From Desulfovibrio sp. (GTDB taxonomy: Bacteria; Desulfobacterota; Desulfovibrionia; Desulfovibrionales; Desulfovibrionaceae), in assembly GCF_009712225.1 (NCBI RefSeq), contig NZ_WASP01000006.1:124001-188000 (forward strand): a stretch of 64,000 nt of DNA. The letters run 5' to 3'. Position numbers and translations under genes: made by a program. Below, one piece after another: positions 48,951 to 58,983 of the stretch. Each line of letters begins with the position of its first letter. Position 1 is the first letter of the stretch. The notes under the pieces were generated by a model. That model was given only the letters and a program-made list of their open reading frames with translations. It was not told the DNA's origin and did no database searches.

Positions 48951-49955
48951 TTATTTGGATTCGCGGTAGCCGGCGGCGCTGTCCAGAATAGCCTGGCAAT
49001 TGGGCACCGTGTCGTAAAAGAGCTTCCAGCTGCGCTTGCCGGCTTCGGCCATGTAGTCGTGAAATTCCTTGCTGGGCGTGTTGATGTGGCCCTTGTTGGC
49101 AAGAATGGTTTCCTTGGCCTTTTCGTCGCCTTCCTTGACCATGGCCCACACGTCGTTGGCAGAGCGCTTGGCGGCTTCGTCAAACCACTTTTTGTCCTCA
49201 TCGGGCAACGACTGGTAGAACTTGTCGTTGATATAGAGGGAGTGGATAACAAGGATGTGGCCGGTAAGGGTGATTTCGGGCGTGATTTCGTACATTTTGA
49301 GGCTTACGATATCGGCCAGCGGGCTGTCGCCGCCGTCAATGACGCCCTGGTCAAGAGCGCCGGGCACTTCTGCAAAAGGCATGGGCTGGCCGCTGATGCC
49401 GCATTCCTTGGCAAAGTTGGTGTACAGCGGAATGTTGGGCACGCGCATGCGCAGGCCCTTTACGTCTTCCACGGTAACGATGGGCTTCTTGGTGTAGAAG
49501 TGGCGGAAGCCCAAGGGAAAGGCGTTCATGGTGCGCAGACCTGATTTTTCGGTAAAGCCTTCGTTGATCAGGTCAAAGGTCTTGCCTTCCATGGCGCGGC
49601 GGGCATGATCAAGATCATCAAACAGCATGGGCGTTTCAAGCATGGCCATGGCGGGGTGCAGGGCAGAGGTCTGCGTGCCGGTGGCGCACATCTGAATGAT
49701 ACCCTTACGGGTGGCGGCAATGTAGGCGTCTTCCTTGCCAAGCTGGCTGTTGGGGAAGACCTGCACTTCATATTTGCCATTGGAAAGTTCGGCAAGATAC
49801 TTGCCGAACAGATGCATGCCCAGAGTTTCGGGCTCACCCTCGGGCTTCATGCCCGCAATCTTGATGAGTGTCTTGGCCTGAGAGGCCCCGGCAAAGCCAA
49901 GGGTCATGCCGCAAACAAGACCCAGAGCTATAAACAGTGCAACAATACGTTTCAT
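48951..49955 (-). CDS. dctP: TRAP transporter periplasmic binding protein (DctP family)
   Basis: The start at 49955 follows GAGGAGG. A 25-residue signal peptide (MKRIVALFIALGLVCGMTLG, cleaved after ASQA) leads into a DctP fold: LIKIAGMKPEGEPETLGMHLFGKYLAEL, the ligand-carboxylate-binding region GLRMRVPNIPLYTNFAKECG, and QGVIDGGDSPLADIVSLKMYE. 334 residues, normal length. The substrate cannot be fixed; C4-dicarboxylates and other small organic acids are the usual ones. First gene of dctPQM. Confidence 0.93.
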   Translation of the reverse strand: MKRIVALFIALGLVCGMTLGFAGASQAKTLIKIAGMKPEGEPETLGMHLFGKYLAELSNGKYEVQVFPNSQLGKEDAYIAATRKGIIQMCATGTQTSALHPAMAMLETPMLFDDLDHARRAMEGKTFDLINEGFTEKSGLRTMNAFPLGFRHFYTKKPIVTVEDVKGLRMRVPNIPLYTNFAKECGISGQPMPFAEVPGALDQGVIDGGDSPLADIVSLKMYEITPEITLTGHILVIHSLYINDKFYQSLPDEDKKWFDEAAKRSANDVWAMVKEGDEKAKETILANKGHINTPSKEFHDYMAEAGKRSWKLFYDTVPNCQAILDSAAGYRESK

Positions 49956-50589
49956 CCTGTAAACCTCCTCACTTATAAACTTTTGTGCCACCAGAAGAAC
50001 AAAAACCAAACCCTGACCACAGCAGGGCCGTAGTTATACCAGGTGACTGGCCTGCGTGCCCCAATGCACGCAGAGTTCCAGATTCTTGAAGGCCAAAAGC
50101 TGAGGCAAACTTAAGTGACCTGCCACCTAAAATTCAACTGTTATTTGCGAAAAAAGTTTGAGAAAGCTCCGATATCTTGAGTTTAAGCCAAAAAAGTTTT
50201 TTTGATGTAAAGTGAGTTGCGCTGTGAAGTTGTTCATGCAATCAATTAATACTGTTGTTATTACATTGAATGATGTTATTGTAATCATTTTTTACAATAA
50301 ATTTAATGAAAGATAATATTTTTTATTCATAAAGTAATAAAGTGGAAGTTTTTCTATATAACATGTGCTTGCATGATGGGTATTCGTTTTTAAAAAATCT
50401 AACTTGGAAATAAGTTGAATCAAAAAAATTTTTTTTTAAAAAAATATGTGTTAAAAATTTATCAAGTAATCTTAATATAAAAAAATATTATATCATAACA
50501 TGCATGTAGTAATGTTTGTGTGACAGATAGTTTACAATTGAGTGACATTTCTGTGACGTTGAAAGCCTCGCCTGATTTGTTCAACAATA
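49956..50589. other. Upstream region of the TRAP operon, largely AT-rich and gene-free
   Basis: Next to dctP the DNA is mixed and contains an 8-bp hairpin or operator-like repeat CTGCGTGC/GCACGCAG (50052-50059/50066-50073). From about 50130 to 50540 it turns strongly AT-rich with no credible gene. No sigma-54 pattern was found upstream of dctP. Confidence 0.5.
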
Positions 50590-50675
50590 ACAGCCCTTTT
50601 AATCCATGCATTGCAGTGGGCTAAAAGGGCTGTCTGACTGTACGGTTGCCACATTGCGCGGGCTGCGCAATGTGG
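50590..50675 (-). terminator. Two hairpins after the DUF362 gene
   Basis: CCACATTGCGC/GCGCAATGTGG (50649-50659/50665-50675) lies nearest the stop, followed by ACAGCCCTTTTA/TAAAAGGGCTGT (50590-50601/50632-50643). The second resembles an intrinsic terminator with its T-run inside the stem. Confidence 0.55.
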
Positions 50676-50700
50676 TGTTCCTCTGGGTAGCGTGGTTGCG

Positions 50701-51798
50701 TTATACTTTTTTAAGCTTGTATTCGCGGCTGCCGAGGCCCAGGGTTTCGCCATAAGACAGCTGCACCGTGCCGCTCGTGTGGGGCCAGCGGGCGGTGAAC
50801 TTGTCTGTGATGTCTGCACCGGGGGTGACTGGTGACAGCGAGGGTGCTCTGGATACCAGATCAAAGCAGGCCTGATCGAGAGCGACTGGATCTGTGGAGG
50901 CAAGAATGCCCACATCGGGCACCAGGGGCATGTCGCTCCAGGGGGCGCAATCGCAGTCTGGTGTGACGTTGAGGACAAAATTGATATAGCAGATATTCTT
51001 TTTGCGACCTTTTACAACACCATATGCGTACTCTGTCATGCGTTCCATGAAAGGCTGGATTTCTGTTTCCCAGTCAATGCTGATGGCTTTTTCCGGGCAG
51101 ACGGTAATACACTCAAAGCAGCCAATGCATTTGGCAATGTCTACAACGCTCTTTTTACTTTTCATGCCCAGGGCGTGTTGTGGGCACACCTTTACACACT
51201 TGGCGCAGCCAACGCATTTTTTTTCGCTCACGGCCACGTGGGTTGCGTGCTGGGCTTTCTTGCCGCGCACCGCAGCGCCGCCCATGGCCAGGTTTTTGAT
51301 TGCCCCGCCAAAGCCCGCCATTTCGTGTCCCTTGAAGTGCGAAAGCACCACCATGGCAGGAGCCCGCCGGATTTCTGTTGCTATGTGCACCTCTTTGAAG
51401 TGCTTGCCGTTTATGCGTACAGGTGTGTCATTTTCGCCATACAGGCCGTCGGCCAGAATAACCGGGGCGTGTACCACTGATGGGGCAAAGCCATGGGCAT
51501 AGGCTGTTTGCATATGGTCAACAGCATTGTGACGGCTGCCGGAATAGAGCGTTGTTGTGTCGGTAAGAAAGGGTTTGCCGCCTGCAGCCACAATCATGTC
51601 CACAACCTGGCGCACAAGGGTGGGGTTGAGGTGGGTGTCATTGCCGTATTCGCCAAAGTGCAGCTTGATTGCGGCAAGTTCCTTTTTTTTGATGATTTTC
51701 TTGAGGTTCAGCGCTTCGCACAGGCGGGCGACCTTGGCGATTTTGCTGTCTTCGTGCGAGCGGCAGTGCATGTCTGCATAATAAACAGTGGCGGGCAT
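50701..51798 (-). CDS. DUF362 protein with two 4Fe-4S ferredoxin motifs
   Basis: 365 residues. The N-terminal DUF362 portion has AAIKLHFGEYGNDTHLNPTLVRQVVD, FLTDTTTLYSGSRHNAVDHM and LSHFKGHEMAGFGGAIKNLAMG. Inserted at about residues 190-250 are two ferredoxin motifs, CVGCAKCVKVCPQHA and CIGCFECITVCPEKA. It closes with ILASTDPVALDQACFDLV. Such proteins are common in anaerobes; redox function is likely, but substrate and partner are unknown. AGGAGGT precedes the ATG. No signal peptide, so cytoplasmic. Stands alone, divergent from upp. Confidence 0.9.
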   Translation of the reverse strand: MPATVYYADMHCRSHEDSKIAKVARLCEALNLKKIIKKKELAAIKLHFGEYGNDTHLNPTLVRQVVDMIVAAGGKPFLTDTTTLYSGSRHNAVDHMQTAYAHGFAPSVVHAPVILADGLYGENDTPVRINGKHFKEVHIATEIRRAPAMVVLSHFKGHEMAGFGGAIKNLAMGGAAVRGKKAQHATHVAVSEKKCVGCAKCVKVCPQHALGMKSKKSVVDIAKCIGCFECITVCPEKAISIDWETEIQPFMERMTEYAYGVVKGRKKNICYINFVLNVTPDCDCAPWSDMPLVPDVGILASTDPVALDQACFDLVSRAPSLSPVTPGADITDKFTARWPHTSGTVQLSYGETLGLGSREYKLKKV

Positions 51799-51939
51799 TG
51801 TCTGACCTCCTGGTGGGGTGTTTGCGGGGTCGTCAGGCCAAGCTGGTATGGCGCGTCAGGCACGTTGCAAAGCGCCTGGGCCAGACAAATATTACCGCAC
51901 TCTCGGGAGTCAGGGCAATGAGGTTGCCTGCCAATCTCA

Positions 51940-51968
51940 TTGACACGCACCATGATTAAGAATAGTGT
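51940..51968 (+). promoter_or_regulatory. Sigma-70 promoter of upp-uraA
   Basis: TTGACA (51940-51945), 17-base spacer, TAGTGT (51963-51968). Predicted start near 51975, leader about 48 bases. Confidence 0.5.
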
Positions 51969-52022
51969 ATTTCGGTTTTAATTTTTTTCAATCCGTCCGT
52001 TATGTATAGTCAAGGAGGCGTT

Positions 52023-52649
52023 ATGGCCGTTTATGTCGTTGATCATCCTCTTGTGCGCCACAAGCTGGGCATTTTGCGCATGGGGGCCACCTCCACGCGT
52101 GAGTTCCGTTCTGTTTCCAACGAAATTGCGCGTCTGCTTATTTACGAAGCCACCAAGAGCTTCCGCACCGAAAAGCACACCGTCGAAGGCTGGGCCGGAC
52201 CGGTGGAAATTGAAGCCATTTCGGGCAAGATGGTGACCGTGGTTCCCATTTTGCGCGCTGGGCTGGGCCTTATGGACGGCGTGCTGGATATGATTCCCGG
52301 CGCGAAGATCAGCGTTGTGGGCCTGTACCGCAACGAAGAAACTCTTGAACCTGTTGAATATTACGTGAAGCTCGCCACCGACATGGATCAGCGGCTTGCT
52401 ATCATTCTCGACCCCATGCTGGCCACCGGCGGATCGCTTATTGCCGCCATCAGCCTGTTGAAGCGCCACGGCTGCAAGCAGATTTGCAGCCTCAACCTTG
52501 TGTGCGCCCCCGAAGGTCTCGCCAAGGTCAAGGCCGCCCACCCCGATGTGGACATCTACACGGCCGCCATTGATTCTCACCTGAATGAAAACGGGTATAT
52601 CATTCCTGGTCTCGGCGACGCCGGCGACCGTATCTTTGGAACCAAGTAG
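52023..52649 (+). CDS. upp: Uracil phosphoribosyltransferase
   Basis: Makes UMP from uracil and PRPP. The start at 52023 ([19 protein letters not shown]) follows a strong AAGGAGG; an ATG 21 bases upstream lacks one. The 208 residues contain the PRPP loop [15 protein letters not shown] and the uracil-binding C-terminus [17 protein letters not shown]. Length is exactly family-typical. The uracil permease gene starts 10 bases after its stop, forming a salvage operon. Confidence 0.97.
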   Translation: MAVYVVDHPLVRHKLGILRMGATSTREFRSVSNEIARLLIYEATKSFRTEKHTVEGWAGPVEIEAISGKMVTVVPILRAGLGLMDGVLDMIPGAKISVVGLYRNEETLEPVEYYVKLATDMDQRLAIILDPMLATGGSLIAAISLLKRHGCKQICSLNLVCAPEGLAKVKAAHPDVDIYTAAIDSHLNENGYIIPGLGDAGDRIFGTK

Positions 52650-52659
52650 CGGGGGTCCC

Positions 52660-53925
52660 ATGAGTTCAGCCAGCACGCGGCGCGAAATTGCACCCACTGA
52701 CTATAATTTTCGCTTCAGGGATTGCCTTGTGGGCGCGCAAATGCTTTTTGTGGCCTTTGGCGCTCTTGTTCTTGTTCCCATTCTGACCGGCCTTGACAGC
52801 AACGTGGCCCTGTTCACCGCTGGTGTGGGAACGTTGCTTTTCCAGATCTGCACCCGGGGCAAGGTGCCCATTTTTCTTGCCTCTTCCTTTGCCTTTATCG
52901 CACCCATCATCTATGGTGTGCAGACCTGGGGCATGGCGCAGACCCTTGGCGGGCTGGTGTGCTCTGGACTTGTGTACTTCATGCTGAGCGGTCTTATCCG
53001 CTGGCGTGGTACCGACGTGGTGCTGCGCGTGCTGCCGCCCATTGTGACCGGCCCGGTCATTATGGTTATTGGCCTTGTTCTGGCCCCGGTGGCGGTTCAT
53101 ATGGCCCTTGGCAAGACCGGCGACGGTGCTGTGGTGCTTGTGCCTGAAAATACGGCCCTGTGGATCTCCATGACCTCTCTGGCCGTTACCGTGCTGGTGT
53201 CGCTGATGGGCAAAGGCTTTTTGCGCCTCATGCCCATTTTGTGCGGCATTGCGGCGGGTTTTCTCGTTTCCATCTTTCTTGGCGTGGGCGACTGGACCAA
53301 GGTAGCCGCAACCCCCTGGTTGCAGATGCCTTCGTTCACCTTTCCCGAATTTGCCTGGGAGCCCATCCTCTTTATCATGCCCATTACGCTTGCCCCGGCC
53401 ATTGAGCACTTTGGCGACGTGGTTGCCATCAGCTCCATCACCGGGCGCGATTATCTGAAAGACCCCGGCGTGCACGCCACCATGTTTGGCGACGGCGTTG
53501 CCACCATGGCCGCTGGCTTTGTGGGCGGCCCGCCTTGCACCACCTACGCCGAAGTTATCGGCGCGGTCAGCCTTACAAGGGTGTTTAACCCCGCTGTTAT
53601 GACCTGGGCTGCCATGTGCTCCATCCTGCTTTCATTTGTGGCCAAGATTGGTGCTTTTCTGGGGTCCATTCCCGTGCCTGTCATGGGCGGCATCATGATT
53701 CTGCTGTTTGGCGCAATCATGGTGGTGGGTCTCAACACACTGGTTCGCGCTGGCAAGGATTTGATGGAACCGCGCAATATGATCATTGTGGCGCTTATCA
53801 TCATCTTTGGCGTTGGCGGTATGCAGTTCAGCATTGGTTCGTTCAAGCTCGGCGGTATCGGCCTTGCGGCCCTGACCGGTGTAGTGCTCAACCTGCTGCT
53901 GCCCAAGAGCAGAAGTCAGGAATAA
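52660..53925 (+). CDS. uraA: Uracil permease (NCS2 family)
   Basis: 421 residues and about 14 membrane segments. NCS2 motifs: [24 protein letters not shown] near the N-terminus, [26 protein letters not shown] (substrate-site Glu), and [26 protein letters not shown]. Uracil specificity rests on the upp partner as well as the sequence. The start at 52660 has GGGGGT just upstream; a longer frame overlapping upp is rejected. Followed by a strong terminator. Confidence 0.95.
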   Translation: MSSASTRREIAPTDYNFRFRDCLVGAQMLFVAFGALVLVPILTGLDSNVALFTAGVGTLLFQICTRGKVPIFLASSFAFIAPIIYGVQTWGMAQTLGGLVCSGLVYFMLSGLIRWRGTDVVLRVLPPIVTGPVIMVIGLVLAPVAVHMALGKTGDGAVVLVPENTALWISMTSLAVTVLVSLMGKGFLRLMPILCGIAAGFLVSIFLGVGDWTKVAATPWLQMPSFTFPEFAWEPILFIMPITLAPAIEHFGDVVAISSITGRDYLKDPGVHATMFGDGVATMAAGFVGGPPCTTYAEVIGAVSLTRVFNPAVMTWAAMCSILLSFVAKIGAFLGSIPVPVMGGIMILLFGAIMVVGLNTLVRAGKDLMEPRNMIIVALIIIFGVGGMQFSIGSFKLGGIGLAALTGVVLNLLLPKSRSQE

Positions 53926-54540
53926 TGCCACAACCCCGGTTGCTCCAGCGGTGCAATAAAGCAGAAGCCCTCTATTCGTAGAGGGCTTTTTTTATGCCCG
54001 TAGAGAGTCAGCTGACTCAAGTCCCGTGGGCCTGGGGAGAGCTATGGATATCCGTGGAGGACTGTGACGGGTAGTACTGCAGGTGAACAGACGGGCAGAC
54101 ATGGTGGCGGGATGCAGAAAATGGTATCAATGTGATATCTCTTCTGTGTTGTCTGTATGTATTGACTTTCATATCTGGAGAGACCACAGATCTGTTAACT
54201 GACTGCACAGTCAAGACATTCTTTTAGTAATCACGGTGTTTTTTTGCATCAAATTATTTCATAAAAATATGTTGAATTCATCATTGCATAAAAAAATCAT
54301 GGCCCGCACAACTTTATTGGCAGGATGTGTCAAATGGCATAAAATTTTATCTATATATTATATTGTTAATAAAAAACTCTTAAATTTATACAAAACAAGA
54401 TAATTTGAAGGATCATCAAAACATCTGTACCTGCCATAAAAAAAACGGTATGAAAGTTTTCCCACAATTGCACATGGTTTTGTCTGTTACTGGCTGTGTC
54501 AGAACCTTTTTTTCCTTTTTGGGTAAATCCTGAGTCTGCA
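53926..54540. other. Gene-free region between uraA and the PAS-GGDEF gene
   Basis: After the uraA terminator comes a perfect 14-bp palindrome GAGTCAGCTGACTC (54005-54018), then mixed and finally AT-rich DNA. A TGACTG-CA-CAGTCA inverted repeat lies near 54199. No credible gene. The two AGTCA-type palindromes might be operator sites for the cyclase gene. Confidence 0.45.
53965..53993 (+). terminator. Rho-independent terminator of upp-uraA
   Basis: AAGCCCTCTA, loop TTCG, TAGAGGGCTT, then TTTTT (53965-53993). Confidence 0.85.
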
Positions 54541-55803
54541 ATGTCATGTAGTAGTAGTCATCAGTCCTGGGAATGGGTAGCCGGTCCTGATCTGTGCTAT
54601 TGCGATGATGTCCCCCTGAAGTCGGCCATACTTGGCGTTTCTACAGTTAAAGGCCAGACCCTGTTTTTCGGCATGGATGTTGCCGATCAGCAGATGGCCA
54701 TGGAAACGCTTATGGACGAATACGGGGAGCCTCGTGCCTTTGCCAATGTTATCGGCCATTATATCAGAAAAAGCGATGGTGTTCTGTTTCTGCTCGAAAT
54801 GAGCGGTGTGCCGCTGTTTGACGAAGGCTACGGCCTTATGGGCTACAGGGGCACAGAACGCGTTATTGCCAGTATCTCGCTGTATTCTGCGGGCATTTCC
54901 ACCTCCATTGAACTTGATACCATCTATGCCACAGCGCCCATTGCCATGTGCGTTGTTGACCGCACCGGCATGCTCATTTCTGCCAACGAGCACCATGGTC
55001 TGCTTTCGGGCCGGTCGCTGTTTGACACAAGCGGTGCGCACATTTCGCTGCTGCACCCGGAGCTGGAAGAAAAAATTCAGAGCGATTTTTATAATCTGGA
55101 TAATGGCGGCCAGGCTTCTGACCACGAGGTGCATATCGGGGGCAGGGAATACGCCGTTTCGGTAACGCCTGTACGCAATGCTTCAAGCTCCATCACGGCA
55201 CTTTCACTGGCGTATTTTGATATAACCGAGCGGAAGTCGCTTGAGCGCAAGCTCAAGGATGCAAACGAGCGCCTGCGGCACTTGTCTATTCACGACCACC
55301 TCACGGGCGCGTATAACAGAAGGTTCTTTGACGCCATCATTCGCAAGGAGGCCGCTCTTTACAAGCGGCGCGCGGGCAAGCTTTCCGTCATTCTCATCGA
55401 TATCGACTACTTCAAGTTTTATAACGATAAATATGGCCATGTCGCCGGAGACGAATGCCTGTCGCAGGTGGCCAATACCATGCAGGATTCTCTGGCTGGC
55501 GTGGGGGGTGAGCTGTACCGCTACGGCGGCGAAGAATTTGCCGTTGTTCTGCCAGAGTATGACGCGTCAAGCGCGCATGAGGTCTGCGAATCGTTACGAG
55601 CAGCTGTGTATGACCTTAAAACGCCGCATACGGGCAGCGAATGCAACTATGTGACCATCAGCGCCGGAGTGGCCACCTTGCATGAAAAGCAGGAAGATGC
55701 GCCCGCAGCCAACCTTGCCGCAAAACTGGTCAAGGCGGCAGATACCGCCCTGTATCAGGCCAAAAATGCCGGTCGTAACCGGGTAAAGGCCATTATCGTG
55801 TAA
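54496..55803 (+). CDS. Cytoplasmic PAS-PAS-GGDEF diguanylate cyclase
   Basis: Up to 435 residues from a GTG at 54496; an ATG at 54541 (MSCSSSHQSWEWVAGPDLCY) is an equally plausible start, and neither has a clear ribosome site. A first PAS domain (about 20-130) ends in the typical GLMGYRGTERVIASIS, and a second begins LDTIYATAPIAMCVVDRTG. The GGDEF domain has the intact loop YGGEEF and the metal Asp in LIDIDYFKFYND. Five residues upstream stands GVGG, so the RxxD inhibitory site of the other cyclase in this window is absent. No membrane segment is present, so it should sense an internal signal. Confidence 0.9.
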   Translation: MSEPFFPFWVNPESAMSCSSSHQSWEWVAGPDLCYCDDVPLKSAILGVSTVKGQTLFFGMDVADQQMAMETLMDEYGEPRAFANVIGHYIRKSDGVLFLLEMSGVPLFDEGYGLMGYRGTERVIASISLYSAGISTSIELDTIYATAPIAMCVVDRTGMLISANEHHGLLSGRSLFDTSGAHISLLHPELEEKIQSDFYNLDNGGQASDHEVHIGGREYAVSVTPVRNASSSITALSLAYFDITERKSLERKLKDANERLRHLSIHDHLTGAYNRRFFDAIIRKEAALYKRRAGKLSVILIDIDYFKFYNDKYGHVAGDECLSQVANTMQDSLAGVGGELYRYGGEEFAVVLPEYDASSAHEVCESLRAAVYDLKTPHTGSECNYVTISAGVATLHEKQEDAPAANLAAKLVKAADTALYQAKNAGRNRVKAIIV

Positions 55804-55837
55804 GCCTCAGGCGTTCCTGTAGTTTGCCAGTGTTGCA

Positions 55838-55878
55838 GCCTGTTCTGTCGCATGCCGAGCGACAAAACAGGCTTTTTT
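55838..55878 (+). terminator. Rho-independent terminator of the PAS-GGDEF gene
   Basis: GCCTGTTCTGTCGC (55838-55851) pairs GCGACAAAACAGGC (55859-55872) with one mismatch, followed by six T. Confidence 0.8.
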
Positions 55879-56234
55879 GCGCCTGGTATCTGCCTTTGTT
55901 GTGCCCGCCACAAACCACGGCAGGCAACAGCGTGCAAGCAGGTTGCGGCGAATGGTGCTGTTACAGTTTTGCTGCTTCGCTTTGCCCCTGCCATGCAATT
56001 TCAATCTGTTAGCGTGCCCGCGGCAAAGCCAAAATGCACGGAAACCTTCACCTCGCCAGAACACAAGGCTTCTGCAATTTTTCTATAGTGCAGGGCATGC
56101 AATACACAACGCATCCGCATCATTTTATGCAAGGCCGCAAGCAGGGGACACAGCCCCCCATGCTGCGGCCTTTTTGCTGACAGTGCATGATGGCGGAAGC
56201 GCGGACGGCCCAAGCATACCCAGGAGGAAGCCGC
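55879..56234. other. Leader region of the PHP-glycosyltransferase gene
   Basis: About 355 bases without a credible gene. It includes an attenuator-like hairpin (given separately) some 60 bases before the start codon. No clear promoter was picked. Confidence 0.45.
56132..56175 (+). promoter_or_regulatory. Terminator-like hairpin in the leader of the PHP-glycosyltransferase gene
   Basis: AGGCCGCA (56132-56139) pairs TGCGGCCT (56164-56171), with inner AGCA/TGCT and GGGG/CCCC pairs, and runs into TTTTT. It lies upstream of the gene, so it could attenuate expression. Confidence 0.4.
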
Positions 56235-58775
56235 ATGTTCCAGAGCCTTGCCGGAAACAGTAAAGAATCCAGTTCGTTTCAGGCCTCGTTTGGCGTTGAT
56301 CTGCACGTTCATTCCTGCCATTCAACATGCCCTTCGCAGTGGATTCTGCAAAAGATCGGCTGCGGTGAAAGTTACACTCCACCCCGCAAGATATACGACA
56401 TCGCCAGGGCCAGAGGCATGAACTACGTGACCATTACCGATCACGACACCATCAGCGGAGCTCTGGAAATAGCCCATCTGCCGCAGGTATTCATCAGCGA
56501 GGAGATTTCTGCCTTCTTTCCCGACGACAGGTGCGAAATACATGTGCTTGCATGGAACATAACAGAAGCCCAGCACCGTGAAATATCGCGCCTGCGCCAT
56601 AATATTTTTGATCTTGTTCCCTATCTTATGGGGCAGGGCATTGCCCACGCCTGCGCTCACCCGCTGTGCGCCGCCAACAACAGGCTGACCATTGAGCATG
56701 TGGAACAGCTTGTACTGCTGTTTTCAGTGTTTGAGCTCAACGGAGCCCGTAATAATGTGCAAAATGAGGCGCTGCACAAAATTGTAAGCGCCCTTACCCC
56801 CGAATCCACTGCGCGGATGGAAGAAAAGCACGGGTTCAGCTCCCATGTGACGCGGCCATGGATCAAGAGTTTTGTGGCCGGGTCGGACGACCATTCTTCG
56901 TGCAACATCGCCAGAAGCTCCACGGTAATCAACGTGCCGCGCGCCCTGATCGGACGCTCTGGCTATGCACCCACGGCGGCGCTTATGCGCTCGATCATGG
57001 AGGGCAAAACCACTCCCAGTGTCATCCCCGCTACGCCATTGGGATTTGCCCACAACCTTTATGCTATTGGTTACCAGTTTTACAAAAATACCACGGGCCT
57101 CGCGCAGGATATCAACAATAGCACGGTGCTGCGCTTTGCCGAGAACATGCTCACCGGACAGCCGGAGACACGCAGCCGCACTATCAGAACGCGGGTCATG
57201 TCGCTTGGCGGCTTTTTGCTGCAATGCGGCAGGTGGGTGGCACGGTCTGAAAAAAGCATGCAGGAAAATATGCTTGAGGCCGCAGGCCGCGCCATTGCTG
57301 GCTCGCCCAGTCTGTCTGCGGCGGCAGAGAGCATTAACGAAATTTTGTCCCAGCAGCGCATGCCCCGGCGCGAGGCCCTGCTGGCCAGCTTTGTGGCCGA
57401 AGTAACGGAAAATGTGCAGCTTTCGTGCGCCAATTCCGTGCTTGCCGATGTTCTGAAGGGTAATTTTTTCAACGTGTTCAAATTGGTGGGAGCCATGGGT
57501 TCGCTTTATGCCATGCTGGCGCCTTACGGCATTGGCTACTCACTTTTTGCAGAAGACAAGATGTTTGCCCGTCAGTGCCTGCGCCGCATAACCGCAAAAG
57601 ACAGGGCAAAGGAGAGCCACGGCGAAAACGCGGCCATCGCCCACTTTACCGACACCTACAGCGAAGTGAACGGCGTGGCCAAAACGCTGCAATCCATGCT
57701 GCCTCTGGCGAGAGAGCAGGGCAAAAAGATGGATATTCTCACCTGTGTGCGGCAGGATAGCACAGGCCCCAACGCCCAGTTCACCCCTGGCCCCGTCAAT
57801 TTCAGTCCCATTGGCAGTTTTTCCATCCCGGAATATCCAGAACTTTCACTCAACTATCCCCCGGCGCTCAAGATAGTGCAGCACTGCTACGAGCGCGGCT
57901 ACACCCTGCTGCATTCGGCCACGCCGGGCCCCATGGGGCTGGCGGCCCTGCTGACGGCAAGGATGCTCAAACTGCCCATCCACGCCACCTACCACACGGC
58001 CTTTCCGCAGTATATTCTTGAGCTTACGGGCGATCCCTCGCTTGAGGAAGCCACGTGGCGTTACGTATACTGGTATTACAGCCAGATGGATGTGGTTTTT
58101 GCGCCCTCAGCGGCAACCATGAAGGAGCTTATCGCCCACGGCCTGCCGGAAGAAAAGATTCGCCTCTATCCGCGTGGGGTAGACGCCAAACGCTATACCC
58201 CGGCCTGGCAAAAGCAGCACGAGGCACAGGCCGACGGTGTGCGTTTTTTGTATGTGGGGCGGCTCTCGCGAGAAAAAAGCGTGAACCGTCTTGTGGATGC
58301 CTTTCGGCTTGTGCATGAACACATGCCCACGGCATGCCTGAACATAGTGGGCGACGGCCCGCAGGCAGAGGAACTGCAAAGACAGGCGGCTGACCTGCCG
58401 GTGACCTTCACTGGTTATCTGAGTGGCACGGCGCTGGTGCGGGCCTATGAGCAGGCGGATATCTTTGTGTTTCCGTCCACCACCGATACTTACGGCAAAG
58501 TGGTGCTTGAGGCTCAGGCCGCCGGTCTGGCTGTGGTCGTAAGCGGGCAGGGCGGGCCGCGAGAAAATGTGCTGCCCGACAAAAGCGGTATTGTGGTCAG
58601 ACAGGAAACAGCAGAGGCCTACGCCTCGGCCATGATGGCGCTGGCAACCGATCCGCGCACGCTTCTCGCCATGAAGCGCGAGGCGCGCTGTTACGCAGAA
58701 TCGCGTAGCTCGGAAAAAGCCTTTGCCGCGCAGTGGAAGCTTATTGAAACCCTGACGCCGCAGGCCTGCTGGTAA
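56235..58775 (+). CDS. Fusion of a PHP phosphoesterase domain and a GT4 glycosyltransferase
   Basis: 846 residues; start at 56235 fixed by AGGAGG. The N-terminal PHP domain (about 20-230) has the metal-site pieces DLHVHSCHS (His24, His26), YVTITDHDTISG, EIHVLAWN, ACAHPLC and VAGSDDHSS. Residues about 290-460 are helical and unassigned. From about 465 a GT4 transferase follows: HFTDTYSEVNGVAKT, HSATPGPMGLAALLTARMLKLPIHATYHT, FLYVGRLSREKSVN, and the donor-site stretch PSTTDTYGKVVLEAQAAG, with Asp in place of the first Glu of E-x7-E. It probably transfers a sugar to a lipid or polysaccharide; the PHP part may hydrolyse a phosphoester. Exact substrates unknown. No sugar-biosynthesis neighbours. 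Confidence 0.88.
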   Translation: MFQSLAGNSKESSSFQASFGVDLHVHSCHSTCPSQWILQKIGCGESYTPPRKIYDIARARGMNYVTITDHDTISGALEIAHLPQVFISEEISAFFPDDRCEIHVLAWNITEAQHREISRLRHNIFDLVPYLMGQGIAHACAHPLCAANNRLTIEHVEQLVLLFSVFELNGARNNVQNEALHKIVSALTPESTARMEEKHGFSSHVTRPWIKSFVAGSDDHSSCNIARSSTVINVPRALIGRSGYAPTAALMRSIMEGKTTPSVIPATPLGFAHNLYAIGYQFYKNTTGLAQDINNSTVLRFAENMLTGQPETRSRTIRTRVMSLGGFLLQCGRWVARSEKSMQENMLEAAGRAIAGSPSLSAAAESINEILSQQRMPRREALLASFVAEVTENVQLSCANSVLADVLKGNFFNVFKLVGAMGSLYAMLAPYGIGYSLFAEDKMFARQCLRRITAKDRAKESHGENAAIAHFTDTYSEVNGVAKTLQSMLPLAREQGKKMDILTCVRQDSTGPNAQFTPGPVNFSPIGSFSIPEYPELSLNYPPALKIVQHCYERGYTLLHSATPGPMGLAALLTARMLKLPIHATYHTAFPQYILELTGDPSLEEATWRYVYWYYSQMDVVFAPSAATMKELIAHGLPEEKIRLYPRGVDAKRYTPAWQKQHEAQADGVRFLYVGRLSREKSVNRLVDAFRLVHEHMPTACLNIVGDGPQAEELQRQAADLPVTFTGYLSGTALVRAYEQADIFVFPSTTDTYGKVVLEAQAAGLAVVVSGQGGPRENVLPDKSGIVVRQETAEAYASAMMALATDPRTLLAMKREARCYAESRSSEKAFAAQWKLIETLTPQACW

Positions 58776-58952
58776 GGCTGAGATTCAGGGCCGTGCGGAT
58801 GGGGGCTCTGTAGCCCACGCGAAGAGTCGAGGGCCACCAACACCGTTGCATCAGATCGTTGCAGCAGGCCGATGTAGCGTCTCGGTGCCGCCAGCTGGTG
58901 CACCGCAGAGCACGGGCACATGTGCAGCCGCCGTAATCTTTTGTCGTGTATG

Positions 58953-58983
58953 AACCGCCACTGGCAACCGCCCCGTGGCGGTT
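58953..58983. terminator. Hairpin between convergent genes near 58.96 kb
   Basis: AACCGCCAC (58953-58961) and GTGGCGGTT (58975-58983) with TATT following on the plus strand. It touches the stop codon of the minus-strand gene. Confidence 0.5.

Noticed and set aside
49956-50010. GTGCCA upstream of dctP as a minus-strand sigma-54 -24 element
   Set aside because: The matching -12 GC is missing at the correct distance.
50532-50978. A 148-codon minus-strand frame overlapping the end of the DUF362 gene
   Set aside because: Out of frame with the well-supported DUF362 protein and it reads through two hairpins.
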